NCBI GenBank assembly: GCA_018263405.1
Contig: JAANXG010000049.1
Location: 1 to 10,508, forward strand
Length of the DNA stretch: 10,508 nucleotides
Reading direction: 5' to 3'
From: Gammaproteobacteria bacterium
Lineage (GTDB): Bacteria > Pseudomonadota > Gammaproteobacteria > Arenicellales > JAANXG01
Shown one piece after another: positions 1-6,846 of the stretch (the first letter of the stretch is position 1; every line of letters starts with the position of its first letter). The notes beneath the pieces were generated by a model. The model was given only the letters and a program-made list of their open reading frames with translations, did no database searches and was not told where the DNA came from. The position numbers were made by a program, and so were the translations under genes.

Positions 1-662
1 TTGCCTTTTTTTTCGATTTTCTTGACGCGCACGGGGCCGATCTCGTCGATAGCATTCAAATGAGTGCCCCCGCAGGGCTGTAGGTCCAGGCCTTCGATCT
101 CAATCAAGCGAACTCGCCCGGGTCCCCTCGGGGGCTGCACGGAAAGCGTTTTAACCAGTTCCTGTCGCGCATCCAGTTCTTCGTTTGTGATCCATTGTTT
201 GCTGACCTTTGCTCCGGTCCGGATTACCTCGTTGAGTTCCCGATCGATCACTTCCTTGTCCACGGGTTCCGGGGCGTCAAAATCCAGACGCGCGCTGCCA
301 TCCCGGATTGATCCCCCGGTGACGCCGAATGGCACCACATAACTCAGCACGTGCATACAAGTGTGCATTTGCATTAGTCGGTAACGACGATCCCAATTTA
401 TTGTAGCTGTCACGTGTTCGCCCGTGCCGGGACCGGCTGCCCCCTCTTCGAGTACATGGGCGATGCCATGGTTTGTCTTACTGGTATCGACGACTCGATA
501 CTCGCCGGTGGTGCTCCGGAGAATGCCCGTATCGCCGGGTTGGCCGCCACCCGTGGGGTAGAAGACAGTCCGATCCAAAAACACCCAATTGCCGTCCACT
601 GCTTCCACCTTGGCTTCGCAAGTCGCGAGGTAACTGTCTTCTCGGAAAAGTTCTTCGGTCAT
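1..662 (-). CDS. alaX: Alanyl-tRNA editing protein (AlaX type), 3' end cut by window
   Basis: Free-standing editing-domain protein that hydrolyses mischarged Ser- or Gly-tRNA(Ala) in the cytoplasm, backing up AlaRS proofreading. The frame is open from an ATG at 660-662 to the window edge (220 whole codons). It carries the four expected zinc ligands: HTCMH (His100, His104) and CGGTH (Cys197, His201). Family hallmarks are FYPTGGGQPGDTG near residue 40, NWDRRYRLMQMHT before the first His pair, and IGPVRVKKIEKKG at the visible end. Related proteins usually end about ten residues further on, so only the extreme C-terminus is missing. The ATG is the only usable start: the frame reaches a stop at 717-719 with no other start codon between. 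A weak AGAAG lies 4 nt upstream. The AlaRS N-terminal catalytic domain is absent, so this is not alaS. A run of eight A residues in the coding strand (6-13) lies near the end. Confidence 0.93.
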   Translation of the reverse strand, partial: MTEELFREDSYLATCEAKVEAVDGNWVFLDRTVFYPTGGGQPGDTGILRSTTGEYRVVDTSKTNHGIAHVLEEGAAGPGTGEHVTATINWDRRYRLMQMHTCMHVLSYVVPFGVTGGSIRDGSARLDFDAPEPVDKEVIDRELNEVIRTGAKVSKQWITNEELDARQELVKTLSVQPPRGPGRVRLIEIEGLDLQPCGGTHLNAIDEIGPVRVKKIEKKG

Positions 663-697
663 GATTCTTCTATGGTCGGCAATGACGAAGTATCGAA

Positions 698-720
698 TTA
701 ATCGGAGTCTCCCTGATTAA
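698..720. repeat. Inverted repeat overlapping the alaX -10 region
   Basis: TTAATC (698-703) pairs with GATTAA (715-720) and GGAG (704-707) pairs with CTCC (709-712), with a single T between the inner arms and two unpaired bases (713-714) on one side. The repeat overlaps the predicted -10 hexamer and start point of the upstream promoter of the editing protein, so it could be an operator or a hairpin at the 5' end of the mRNA. It lacks a long GC stem and T-tract, so a terminator is less likely. Confidence 0.35.
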
Positions 721-744
721 AGAGCAAAGCACTTGCAGTTGCAA
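716..744 (-). promoter_or_regulatory. Predicted sigma70 promoter of the alaX-type gene
   Basis: Reading the minus strand, TTGCAA (739-744) is followed by exactly 17 bases and then TTTAAT (716-721), giving 4/6 and 5/6 matches to the sigma70 hexamers. Transcription would start near 709, leaving a leader of about 47 nt before the ATG at 662. The -35 element is part of a small palindrome (TTGCA-2-TGCAA on the minus strand, 733-744). Confidence 0.5.
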
Positions 745-772
745 ACGTCCGTGTCACGTACCGAAGCGATTC

Positions 773-967
773 CTAAAAGATCCTGAACAGGACCAGCAGG
801 TTCATCACCAGGAAAATACTGTTGATCCAGGCTTCAGAGGTGTCTGCGCGCTTTGCTCGAATGTAGTTGAGATCGTAACCGTTCTTGCCCTGACCAAACT
901 TTCCTTCGATCGGTATGCGTTGTAGATAGTCTTCTCGCCGCTGTGCCAGCAGAGGTCCATCGGACTT
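773..967 (-). pseudogene. DDE transposase remnant, C-terminal 65 codons (IS4/IS5-type superfamily)
   Basis: The minus-strand frame ending at TAG (773-775) encodes the tail of a cut-and-paste DDE transposase. It contains a perfect Y-(2)-R-(3)-E-(6)-K signature in DYLQRIPIEGKFGQGK, with the predicted catalytic Glu at 905-907. This is followed by a YDLNYIRAKRADTSEAW stretch and a hydrophobic tail (FLVMNLLVLF) typical of these proteins. An in-frame TGA at 968-970 closes the frame, and no N-terminal catalytic Asp domain is present in the window, so at most the last sixth or so of a usual transposase survives. It starts 14 bp downstream of the lipid-kinase stop codon, meaning the rest was lost or replaced at that boundary. 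The exact IS family cannot be settled from the tail. It is certainly inactive. Confidence 0.82.
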
Positions 968-980
968 TCACCACGGCCTG

Positions 981-1949
981 CTAGACGATTTCCTCGGTCG
1001 TCGCGGGGGAACTCGGCCGCTTGGTCTTGGCCGAGGTGGCCACGGGGGGTTGCCGCGCAGGATCTCCCGGTGGGGTCATCACCTGCAGGCCGCCGGGCAT
1101 CACGCGCGCCTCGAGGGGCGTACATCCGCAGACGTCGCCGTCCGCTTGCACCGGTTGCGGCTCTTCCGTCTCGATGCGCACCGCCGCGCCACGAATCCGG
1201 CGCACGCGCCGCGTTTCCCGGCCGGCCAGCAGGCTGAGCACGGTCCAGGCGGCGCCGATCCCGCCGCGGGCGTTGAGGATGACGACGTCGAGAACGCCGT
1301 CGTCGATGGTGACCTCGGGGCCGAGTTCGAGAATCGGCGGCAGGATCGCGGCGCAGTTGGCTACCAGTGCCGACGCGGCGTCGTGGCGGTGACTCCGCCC
1401 GTCGACCGTGATCGTCATTGGTTGGGGGCGGATGCGATGGGCGGTACGTAGCACGAAGGCGATGTACGCGCCGACCCCCCAGCGCTCTTTCTGCTTGACC
1501 GAGGTCTCCGCCATCATCTTGGCGTCGTAGCCGGTGCCGGCGCCGACCGCACAGAAGCGTGACCCCTCGCTCGTGGAGAGGTGCACCAGGTCGATGGTGC
1601 GCGGGGCGCCGGTGGCGATGGCGCCGGCCGCCCTGACCGGGTTGCGCGGGATATTCAAGTTGTTCGCCAACAGGTTGGCGGTGCCGCCGGGGATGATGCC
1701 CAGGACTGCTTTCGACCCCTGTATACCGGCGACCGCCTGCATCACCGTGCCGTCACCCCCGTACACCGCCACGATCTCGTGGCCTTGCGCCACGCCCCGC
1801 TCCGCCAGCCATGTGGCGTTACCGGCGGCCCCGGTGCGCACGGTGGTGACGCGACAGCCAGTGCGCTCGAGCGCCTCGCAGGCGCGCTGCATGCCTTGCG
1901 AGGTGACGCGTGACGCGACCGGGTTTTCGATGATGAACACGCGCCTCAT
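981..1949 (-). CDS. Lipid kinase of the diacylglycerol kinase (DAGK/LCB5/YegS) family
   Basis: Predicted cytoplasmic, membrane-associated kinase that phosphorylates a lipid alcohol such as diacylglycerol, phosphatidylglycerol or a sphingoid base from ATP; the substrate cannot be read from sequence. The 322-aa product has the family order: an N-terminal strand with INPxA-like IENPVAS (residues 7-13), the nucleotide-binding loop YGGDGT (63-68), PGGTANLLA (87-95), a GTGYDAKM motif (138-145), then the C-terminal beta-domain with DDGVLDVVIL (216-225) and QADGD (268-272). The last 30 residues are a Pro/Ser/Lys-rich tail beyond the fold. I chose the ATG at 1947-1949 because family members begin with this MRRVxxI strand and because it overlaps the stop of the upstream frame (ATGA); an ATG three codons earlier (1956-1958) is possible. 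The frame stays open to 2162, but that stretch is arginine-rich and competes with the upstream gene. Clearly GC-richer than flanking genes. Confidence 0.88.
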   Translation of the reverse strand: MRRVFIIENPVASRVTSQGMQRACEALERTGCRVTTVRTGAAGNATWLAERGVAQGHEIVAVYGGDGTVMQAVAGIQGSKAVLGIIPGGTANLLANNLNIPRNPVRAAGAIATGAPRTIDLVHLSTSEGSRFCAVGAGTGYDAKMMAETSVKQKERWGVGAYIAFVLRTAHRIRPQPMTITVDGRSHRHDAASALVANCAAILPPILELGPEVTIDDGVLDVVILNARGGIGAAWTVLSLLAGRETRRVRRIRGAAVRIETEEPQPVQADGDVCGCTPLEARVMPGGLQVMTPPGDPARQPPVATSAKTKRPSSPATTEEIV

Positions 1950-2488
1950 GCCGGCCATTGTACGGGACGGATCGGCGTCGACGGCGTAAACGGTGCCTCC
2001 CTGCACCACTTCTCGTTCCCGACGACGTTTGGCACGAAGGATCGGAAACCGCTCACAGGGAGCGCGTTGCGATAGGCGAAGCTGCGGGGTCCCGGTTCGC
2101 GGTTCCTGGCGCCCGCGTCCGCGGGGTGGTATTTCTCCCGCGCCCCCCAGCGGCCTTTCCAATGAAACAGCGGGGCGTCCTCCGGTGGTATGCGCAGTCG
2201 GTAGTCCACTTCCCGGTCGGGGGTGCTGCGATCCCAGACGGTCTTCAGGGAGACGACCAGTTTTCCGCCAAAGCCGAGGTTGCCCATCATGGCCTGGTGG
2301 CCGCGTTTACCGCTGGGTCTCAGGTACACGGCGTGAGAGCGCTGGGCGATGTAGAGCTCCACCCGGCCGGCCGGCAGCGACTCGCCGTAGTAATGTATTC
2401 CGGAGGTGGCGCCGACCACGTCATGATTCGCGCGGTCCAGCACGATCTGCGCGCTCTCAGTGTCGCACTCGTGCCACTTCAACTGCAC
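1946..2488 (-). CDS. Unrecognised protein, probably 5'-truncated, overlapping the lipid kinase
   Basis: Not recognised. The minus-strand frame has a strong GC bias at third codon positions throughout, the sign of real coding in this GC-rich block, and it ends at TGA (1946-1948) overlapping the kinase ATG, which suggests translational coupling. The product (180 aa from a GTG at 2486-2488) has alternating hydrophobic segments suggestive of beta-strands (GRVELYIAQRSHAVYL and GGKLVVSLKTVW), several Trp and Tyr residues, no membrane segment and no signal peptide. The GTG has no ribosome-binding site, and coding-like sequence (SYTGKLLIPV) continues upstream of it with no ATG, GTG or TTG before an in-frame stop at 2551-2553. 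The true N-terminus was therefore probably lost near 2531, where an inverted-repeat structure begins. The basic C-terminal third is less convincing as folded protein. It may be a pseudogene. Confidence 0.5.
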   Translation of the reverse strand: MQLKWHECDTESAQIVLDRANHDVVGATSGIHYYGESLPAGRVELYIAQRSHAVYLRPSGKRGHQAMMGNLGFGGKLVVSLKTVWDRSTPDREVDYRLRIPPEDAPLFHWKGRWGAREKYHPADAGARNREPGPRSFAYRNALPVSGFRSFVPNVVGNEKWCREAPFTPSTPIRPVQWPA

Positions 2489-2537
2489 CGGGATGAGCAG
2501 TTTGCCGGTGTAGCTCCCCGGGAAGAAGAATGATGTA

Positions 2538-2600
2538 GCGATGACAGATTGTCAATAAACTACATATGGGCACTAATAGTAAGTGCCCATATGTCATCGC
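2538..2600. repeat. Large inverted repeat upstream of the 5-oxoprolinase gene; possible mobile-element end
   Basis: A perfect 13-bp inverted repeat (ACATATGGGCACT at 2562-2574, complement at 2582-2594) surrounds a 7-nt loop. The outer bases also match: GCGATGACA (2538-2546) is complementary to TGTCATCGC (2592-2600). The two arms are therefore the same 19-bp sequence, except that the left arm carries 18 extra bases after GCGATGACA, bounded by ACA on both sides (2544-2546 and 2562-2564). A further small palindrome, TGACA-3-TGTCA, lies in the left arm (2542-2554). The structure sits where the coding character of the leftward gene stops and AT content rises. It could be the end of an insertion element, a bidirectional operator, or a hairpin in the leader of the rightward gene. 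Confidence 0.7.
2549..2577 (+). promoter_or_regulatory. Possible promoter for the 5-oxoprolinase gene
   Basis: TTGTCA (2549-2554) and ACTAAT (2572-2577) are separated by 17 bases, matching the sigma70 hexamers 5/6 and 4/6. The pair lies inside the 2538-2600 inverted repeat, and the -10 falls at its apex, so a protein binding the repeat would block it. The resulting leader to the ATG at 2646 would be about 60 nt. Confidence 0.3.
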
Positions 2601-2645
2601 GGAACACAGGGAATAAGAACCCCATAAACGCTAAAATCCGCAACT

Positions 2646-5600
2646 ATGACAGAACGACTGTGGCAATTCTGTATCGACCGGGGCGGGACCTTTACCGACG
2701 TCGTGGGGAGCGTTCCCGGTGGTGCCCTGGTGAGTAAAAAGCTGCTCTCCGAAAACCCCGGCGTTTACGAGGATGCCGCTGTGCAGGGTATCCGGGATCT
2801 GCTGTCGGAGCACGGCGGCCGGGGTAATCTCGAAGGCCGGATCGACGCAGTGAAGATGGGGACCACCGTCGCGACCAATGCTTTGCTCGAACGAAAGGGC
2901 GACCGCACCCTGCTGGTGATCACGAAGGGCTTTGCCGATGCCCTGCGGATCGGCTACCAGGCCCGCCCCCGGTTGTTCGACCGGCGCATCGTCCTGCCCG
3001 AATTGTTGTATGAGCGGGTCGAGGAAGTCGTTGAGCGGGTCGATGCCCACGGGGAAGTGCTCACCCCCGTCGATCTCGATGACCTGCGTCCACGTCTGCG
3101 GGATGCCTATCGAGGCGGCATCTGCTCCGTCGCCATCGCCTGCCTGCATGGTTATCTCTACTCGGACCACGAGAAGCAAATCGCCGAACTGGCGCGGGAC
3201 GTGGGATTCACCCAGATTTCGACGAGTCATGCCACCAGCTCCCTGATCAAGCTGGTTAGCCGCGGCGACACCACCGTGGTGGACGCCTATCTGTCTCCCA
3301 TCCTCCGCCGCTACGTCGAGCAGGTATCGGGAGAAATTGGAAACGTGCGCCTGCAATTCATGCAGTCCAACGGTGGCTTGACCGACGCGAGGTTGTTCCA
3401 GGGCAAGGATGCGATTCTATCGGGGCCGGCGGGCGGCATTGTGGGTGCGGTCAAGACCGCCGAATTCGCCGGATTCGATCGGATCATTACTTTTGACATG
3501 GGCGGGACTTCCACCGACGTGGCCCACTACGACGGCGACTACGAGCGGGCTTTCGAGACACTGGTGGCCGGGGTCCGTATGCGTGCGCCGATGATGCATA
3601 TTCATACTGTGGCCGCCGGTGGCGGTTCCATGTGTCTGTTCGACGGCGCCCGCTTCCGGGTCGGTCCCGGATCCGCGGGCGCTCACCCGGGTCCGGCCTG
3701 TTACCGCAAGGGCGGCCCACTTACCGTCACCGACTGCAACGTGATGCTCGGCAAGCTGCAGCCGGAATTCTTTCCAAAAGTCTTTGGCCCGGAGCAAAAC
3801 GAATGGCTGGACGCGGAAACGGTCAGGCGGAAATTCGAGGATCTTGGCCGGAAGATTGAAGACGCCACCGGCAGTGCACGCGACCCGGTGGAAGTGGCGG
3901 ACGGGTATTTGAAAATCGCCGTGGAAAACATGGCCAATGCCATCAAGAAGATCTCCATTCAGCGCGGCTACGACGTGACAGCTTACACCCTCGCGTGTTT
4001 CGGCGGTGCCGGCGGGCAGCATGCCTGCCTGGTGGCCGATGCGCTAGGGATGACCAAAGTATTGCTACATCCCTTCGCGGGGGTGTTATCGGCCTACGGT
4101 ATGGGCTTGGCGGATGTCCGCGCCATGCGGGAACAATCCGTCGAGCGGCGGCTGGAGGAGCAGGCGTTGCCGAAAATCCAGCCGGTTGTCGATCGGCTTG
4201 CCGCGGAAGTGCGCCAAGAACTCATGGATCAGGATGAATCCGATGAACGAATTCAGGTTTTTAACAAGTTGCACATCCGTTACGAAGGTTCGGATGTGGC
4301 GCTTGAGGTGCCGTATGGATCGTTGGAGAACATGATTGAGGCCTTCAAGACAGCCTACCGCGCGCGGTTCGGCTTTGTCATGGGCAATAAACCTTTGATC
4401 GCAGCCGCCGCGGTGGTAGAGGGCGTGGCGTCCAGCGAAACGTTGCCGCCGGACAATCGTGTCGAGTCCGGGGGCCAACCGCCGGAACCATCCGCCACGG
4501 TCCGGGCCTATATGGCCGGGCGGCGTCACGACACGCCGGTATACCGAAGGGATGTGTTGCGCACCGGGGATTTGCTGAAAGGACCGGCCATTGTGGTGGA
4601 AGATACCGCTACCACGGTAATTGAGCCCGGGTGGCAGGGTGAGTACACCGAGCACGGCAATCTTCTTTTGACCCGCGTCGAAACTCTGGCCCGGACCGAA
4701 GCGATCGGTACGGAATGCGATCCGGTGATGCTGGAAGTATTCAACAACCTGTTCATGTCCATCGCCGAACAGATGGGCTACACGTTGCAAAACACGGCGT
4801 TCTCCGTAAATATCAAGGAACGGCTCGATTTTTCCTGCGCTATCTTCGACGCGAAGGGCCGGCTTATCGCCAATGCGCCTCACATGCCCGTACATTTGGG
4901 CTCCATGGGGGAAAGCGTACGAGCGGTGATCCGCAACAATACCGGAACCATTCGGCCGGGTGATGTATACGTGCTGAACGCCCCGTACAACGGCGGCACC
5001 CATCTGCCGGATGTTACGGTTATCACGCCGGTATTCGATAAGGATGGGCGAGAGATACTGTTTTACGCCGGATCCCGGGGCCACCATGCGGACATTGGCG
5101 GTATCACGCCCGGTTCCATGCCGCCCCACTCCCGAACAGTGGATGAAGAGGGCGTTTTGATTGACAACTTCAAGCTCGTCGACCAGGGAACGTTGCGGGA
5201 AAACGCATTTATCGAACTGCTTTCATCGGGCAAGTATCCGGCCCGCAATCCGCAACGGAATATGTCGGACATACAGGCTCAGATCGCGGCAAACGAAAAA
5301 GGCATCCGGGAACTCGGCAAAATGGTGCGGCACTTCGGGCTGCCTACGGTGCAAGCCTACATGGGGCACGTCCAGGACAACGCTGAAGAATCGGTCAGGC
5401 GAGTGATCCATGTCCTGAAAGACGGCGAATTTACTTACCCTATGGACGACGGGTCGGTGGTCAAGGTCGAAGTGTCAATCGATCGAAAACGGCGTCAGGC
5501 AAGCGTGGACTTCTCGGGGAGCAGTGCGCAATGCCAGAGCAACTTCAATGCCCCGGCCGCGGTTTGCCGGGCCGCCGTGTTGTACGTGTTCCGAACGCTG

Positions 5601-6245
5601 GTGGAGGATGAAATCCCAATGAACGAAGGTTGCCTGAAGCCCATAGACTTGATTATTCCGGAAAGATCCATGCTCAGCCCGGCCTACCCGGCCGCGGTGG
5701 TGGCGGGCAACGTGGAAACGTCTCAGGTCATTACCGATACGCTTTATGGGGCTCTGGGCGTGTTGGCTGGTGCGCAGGGAACGATGAATAATACGACCTT
5801 CGGCAATGATCGATACCAATACTACGAAACCGTGTGTGGTGGATCGGGTGCGGGCCCCGATTTCGACGGTACGTCCGCGGTACACACCCACATGACCAAC
5901 TCGCGTTTGACCGATCCCGAAGTACTTGAACTGCGATACCCGGTGCGTGTCGACGGTTTTGAAGTGCGCGTGGGATCGGGCGGTCACGGGTACCACCGCG
6001 GTGGCGACGGCACCCGCCGACGTTTGCGTTTCCTGGCGAACATGGACGTGGCGATTCTGGCCAATCATCGCAAGATCCCGCCTTTCGGGTTGGACGGCGG
6101 CGAGCCCGGCGAATGTGGCCGTAACTGGGTGGAACGTACTGACGGTTCCATTGACGAAATGACCGCCACCGATCGCCGCCAAATGCAGCCGGGGGACGTG
6201 TTCGTGCTGGAAACACCGGGCGGCGGCGGTTTTGGAAAACCGTGA
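2646..6245 (+). CDS. oplaH: 5-oxoprolinase (ATP-hydrolysing), fused HyuA-HyuB protein
   Basis: Cytoplasmic enzyme that opens 5-oxo-L-proline to L-glutamate at the cost of ATP, salvaging a product of spontaneous glutamine/glutathione breakdown. At 1199 aa it is the single-chain form, with length and order like eukaryotic OPLAH. The HyuA half begins with WQFCIDRGGTFTDVV (residues 6-20). It then has GTTVATNALLERKGDR (72-87), DMGGTSTDV (284-292), AAGGGS (323-328), the GPGSAGAHPGPACYRKGG block (340-357) and FGGAGGQHA (452-460). The HyuB half starts near residue 692 with LEVFNNLFMSIAEQMG. It includes NAPYNGGTHLPDV (about 778-790), GSRGHHADIGG and TVDEEGVLI, and ends with the Gly-rich ETPGGGGFGKP. 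No frameshift or gap is visible. Hydantoinase or ketone carboxylase relatives usually keep HyuA and HyuB as separate genes; the KLLSENP motif at about residue 32 also favours 5-oxoprolinase. The ATG lacks a clear Shine-Dalgarno sequence. No transporter or pathway partner is adjacent. Confidence 0.93.
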   Translation: MTERLWQFCIDRGGTFTDVVGSVPGGALVSKKLLSENPGVYEDAAVQGIRDLLSEHGGRGNLEGRIDAVKMGTTVATNALLERKGDRTLLVITKGFADALRIGYQARPRLFDRRIVLPELLYERVEEVVERVDAHGEVLTPVDLDDLRPRLRDAYRGGICSVAIACLHGYLYSDHEKQIAELARDVGFTQISTSHATSSLIKLVSRGDTTVVDAYLSPILRRYVEQVSGEIGNVRLQFMQSNGGLTDARLFQGKDAILSGPAGGIVGAVKTAEFAGFDRIITFDMGGTSTDVAHYDGDYERAFETLVAGVRMRAPMMHIHTVAAGGGSMCLFDGARFRVGPGSAGAHPGPACYRKGGPLTVTDCNVMLGKLQPEFFPKVFGPEQNEWLDAETVRRKFEDLGRKIEDATGSARDPVEVADGYLKIAVENMANAIKKISIQRGYDVTAYTLACFGGAGGQHACLVADALGMTKVLLHPFAGVLSAYGMGLADVRAMREQSVERRLEEQALPKIQPVVDRLAAEVRQELMDQDESDERIQVFNKLHIRYEGSDVALEVPYGSLENMIEAFKTAYRARFGFVMGNKPLIAAAAVVEGVASSETLPPDNRVESGGQPPEPSATVRAYMAGRRHDTPVYRRDVLRTGDLLKGPAIVVEDTATTVIEPGWQGEYTEHGNLLLTRVETLARTEAIGTECDPVMLEVFNNLFMSIAEQMGYTLQNTAFSVNIKERLDFSCAIFDAKGRLIANAPHMPVHLGSMGESVRAVIRNNTGTIRPGDVYVLNAPYNGGTHLPDVTVITPVFDKDGREILFYAGSRGHHADIGGITPGSMPPHSRTVDEEGVLIDNFKLVDQGTLRENAFIELLSSGKYPARNPQRNMSDIQAQIAANEKGIRELGKMVRHFGLPTVQAYMGHVQDNAEESVRRVIHVLKDGEFTYPMDDGSVVKVEVSIDRKRRQASVDFSGSSAQCQSNFNAPAAVCRAAVLYVFRTLVEDEIPMNEGCLKPIDLIIPERSMLSPAYPAAVVAGNVETSQVITDTLYGALGVLAGAQGTMNNTTFGNDRYQYYETVCGGSGAGPDFDGTSAVHTHMTNSRLTDPEVLELRYPVRVDGFEVRVGSGGHGYHRGGDGTRRRLRFLANMDVAILANHRKIPPFGLDGGEPGECGRNWVERTDGSIDEMTATDRRQMQPGDVFVLETPGGGGFGKP

Positions 6246-6270
6246 ACCCGGATCGCGGTTGTCGGCCCGT

Positions 6271-6317
6271 GCGAGCGGCCAGGCCGTGAAAAGGCGCATC
6301 GCCGCTGTTGCGCTCGC
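6271..6317. repeat. Inverted repeat after the 5-oxoprolinase gene
   Basis: GCGAGCG (6271-6277) is complementary to CGCTCGC (6311-6317) across a 33-base interval that has further self-complementary pieces. It begins 25 bp after the stop codon and could form a stem at the end of the transcript. There is no T-tract, so it is only a weak terminator candidate. Apart from this and the repeat at 6430-6451, I see nothing in 6246-6506. Confidence 0.25.
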
Positions 6318-6429
6318 TTGAATTGGCCGGCCGGTCCTGCGTTCGCGCCTTGGCGATGGGCCTTTCCGATCCCGCTGAACGTGTGCGTAATTGTGCCAAG
6401 GGGTACTTATCTCCGCGTTGGATTGTGCG

Positions 6430-6451
6430 GTACTGGGGACGTATCCAGTAC
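6430..6451. repeat. Short palindrome upstream of the small ORF
   Basis: GTACTGG (6430-6436) and CCAGTAC (6445-6451) form perfect 7-bp arms around an 8-nt centre. The palindrome lies 21 bp upstream of a -10-like TAGAAT (6473-6478), a position suitable for a regulator-binding site acting on the small ORF at 6507. The regulator is unknown. Confidence 0.3.
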
Positions 6452-6506
6452 GAGCATCAACGCAATTTGGTCTAGAATAGGGATCCATTCCTATCATGGG
6501 TGTGTC

Positions 6507-6698
6507 ATGGCCGACCCGGCTGACTACTGGTTCTCTGAAGGAACATATGCTTTCAAGGCCGGTATTCGTTTGAGCGACTTGATTTGTCACTACCCCGAAG
6601 ACGACATGAGCCTCGGCGAATGGAATGCGCTGGAACGTGGATGGGTGTCCCAACACACGAAATTGCTGGAGGAACGCGGACAAATTCGTTTGTTTTAG
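6507..6698 (+). CDS. Small unrecognised protein (63 aa)
   Basis: Not recognised. The ATG at 6507 opens a 63-codon frame ending in TAG. The product is soluble-looking and mildly acidic, starts MADPADYWFSEG, and has a mixed helical composition in its second half (LGEWNALERGWVSQHTKLLEERGQ); there is no Cys pair, signal peptide or membrane segment. A -10-like TAGAAT lies about 29 bp upstream, but the ribosome-binding site is weak. The frame stays open further upstream to 6318, but that part is compositionally unlike protein and starts at a non-ATG codon, so I exclude it. It stands alone between the 5-oxoprolinase gene and convergent pdxH. The amino-acid pattern looks protein-like, but a chance frame cannot be excluded. 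Confidence 0.5.
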   Translation: MADPADYWFSEGTYAFKAGIRLSDLICHYPEDDMSLGEWNALERGWVSQHTKLLEERGQIRLF

Positions 6699-6846
6699 TG
6701 TCCCCGAAGAATCCAGCCGCGCCGGTCCGGTGATCGGCGAAAGTTCCGATGACGTCGTCCAGCGCTGTATTGCCCGGATTGGTTGAGAACTTCCCAGTCG
6801 TTACGGGTGTGCTGCTGATTGCAAAGAAATATTGCCGTTCATCGAA

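Noticed and set aside
414..701. Plus-strand open frames at 414-701 and 64-342
   Set aside because: Antisense to the AlaX-type gene, whose zinc-ligand motifs fix the coding strand.
1950..2162. N-terminal extension of the lipid kinase to 2162
   Set aside because: Arg/Pro-rich and unlike the family; MRRVFIIENP is the normal start and overlaps the upstream stop.
1958..2533. Plus-strand open frame (191 codons) opposite the unknown gene
   Set aside because: Third-position GC bias fits the minus-strand frame better; the plus product lacks protein-like pattern.
2531..2600. Assignment of the inverted repeat to a specific IS family (IS21-like TG start)
   Set aside because: A TG start and subterminal TGTCA repeats are too little to name a family without a database.
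4086..5129. Long minus-strand open frame (347 codons) inside the 5-oxoprolinase gene
   Set aside because: Antisense shadow of a strongly supported gene; composition rich in Arg, His and Gly with no recognisable domain.
6318..6506. Upstream extension of the small ORF to 6318
   Set aside because: Non-ATG start and implausible composition; it would also run through the palindrome and the -10-like site.
5475..6683. Long minus-strand open frame (402 codons) across the 5-oxoprolinase 3' end
   Set aside because: Mostly antisense to the HyuB half; no family features and no RBS.
6699..6846. Possible gene or terminator between the small ORF and pdxH
   Set aside because: No frame with protein-like pattern and no GC stem with T-tract on either strand.
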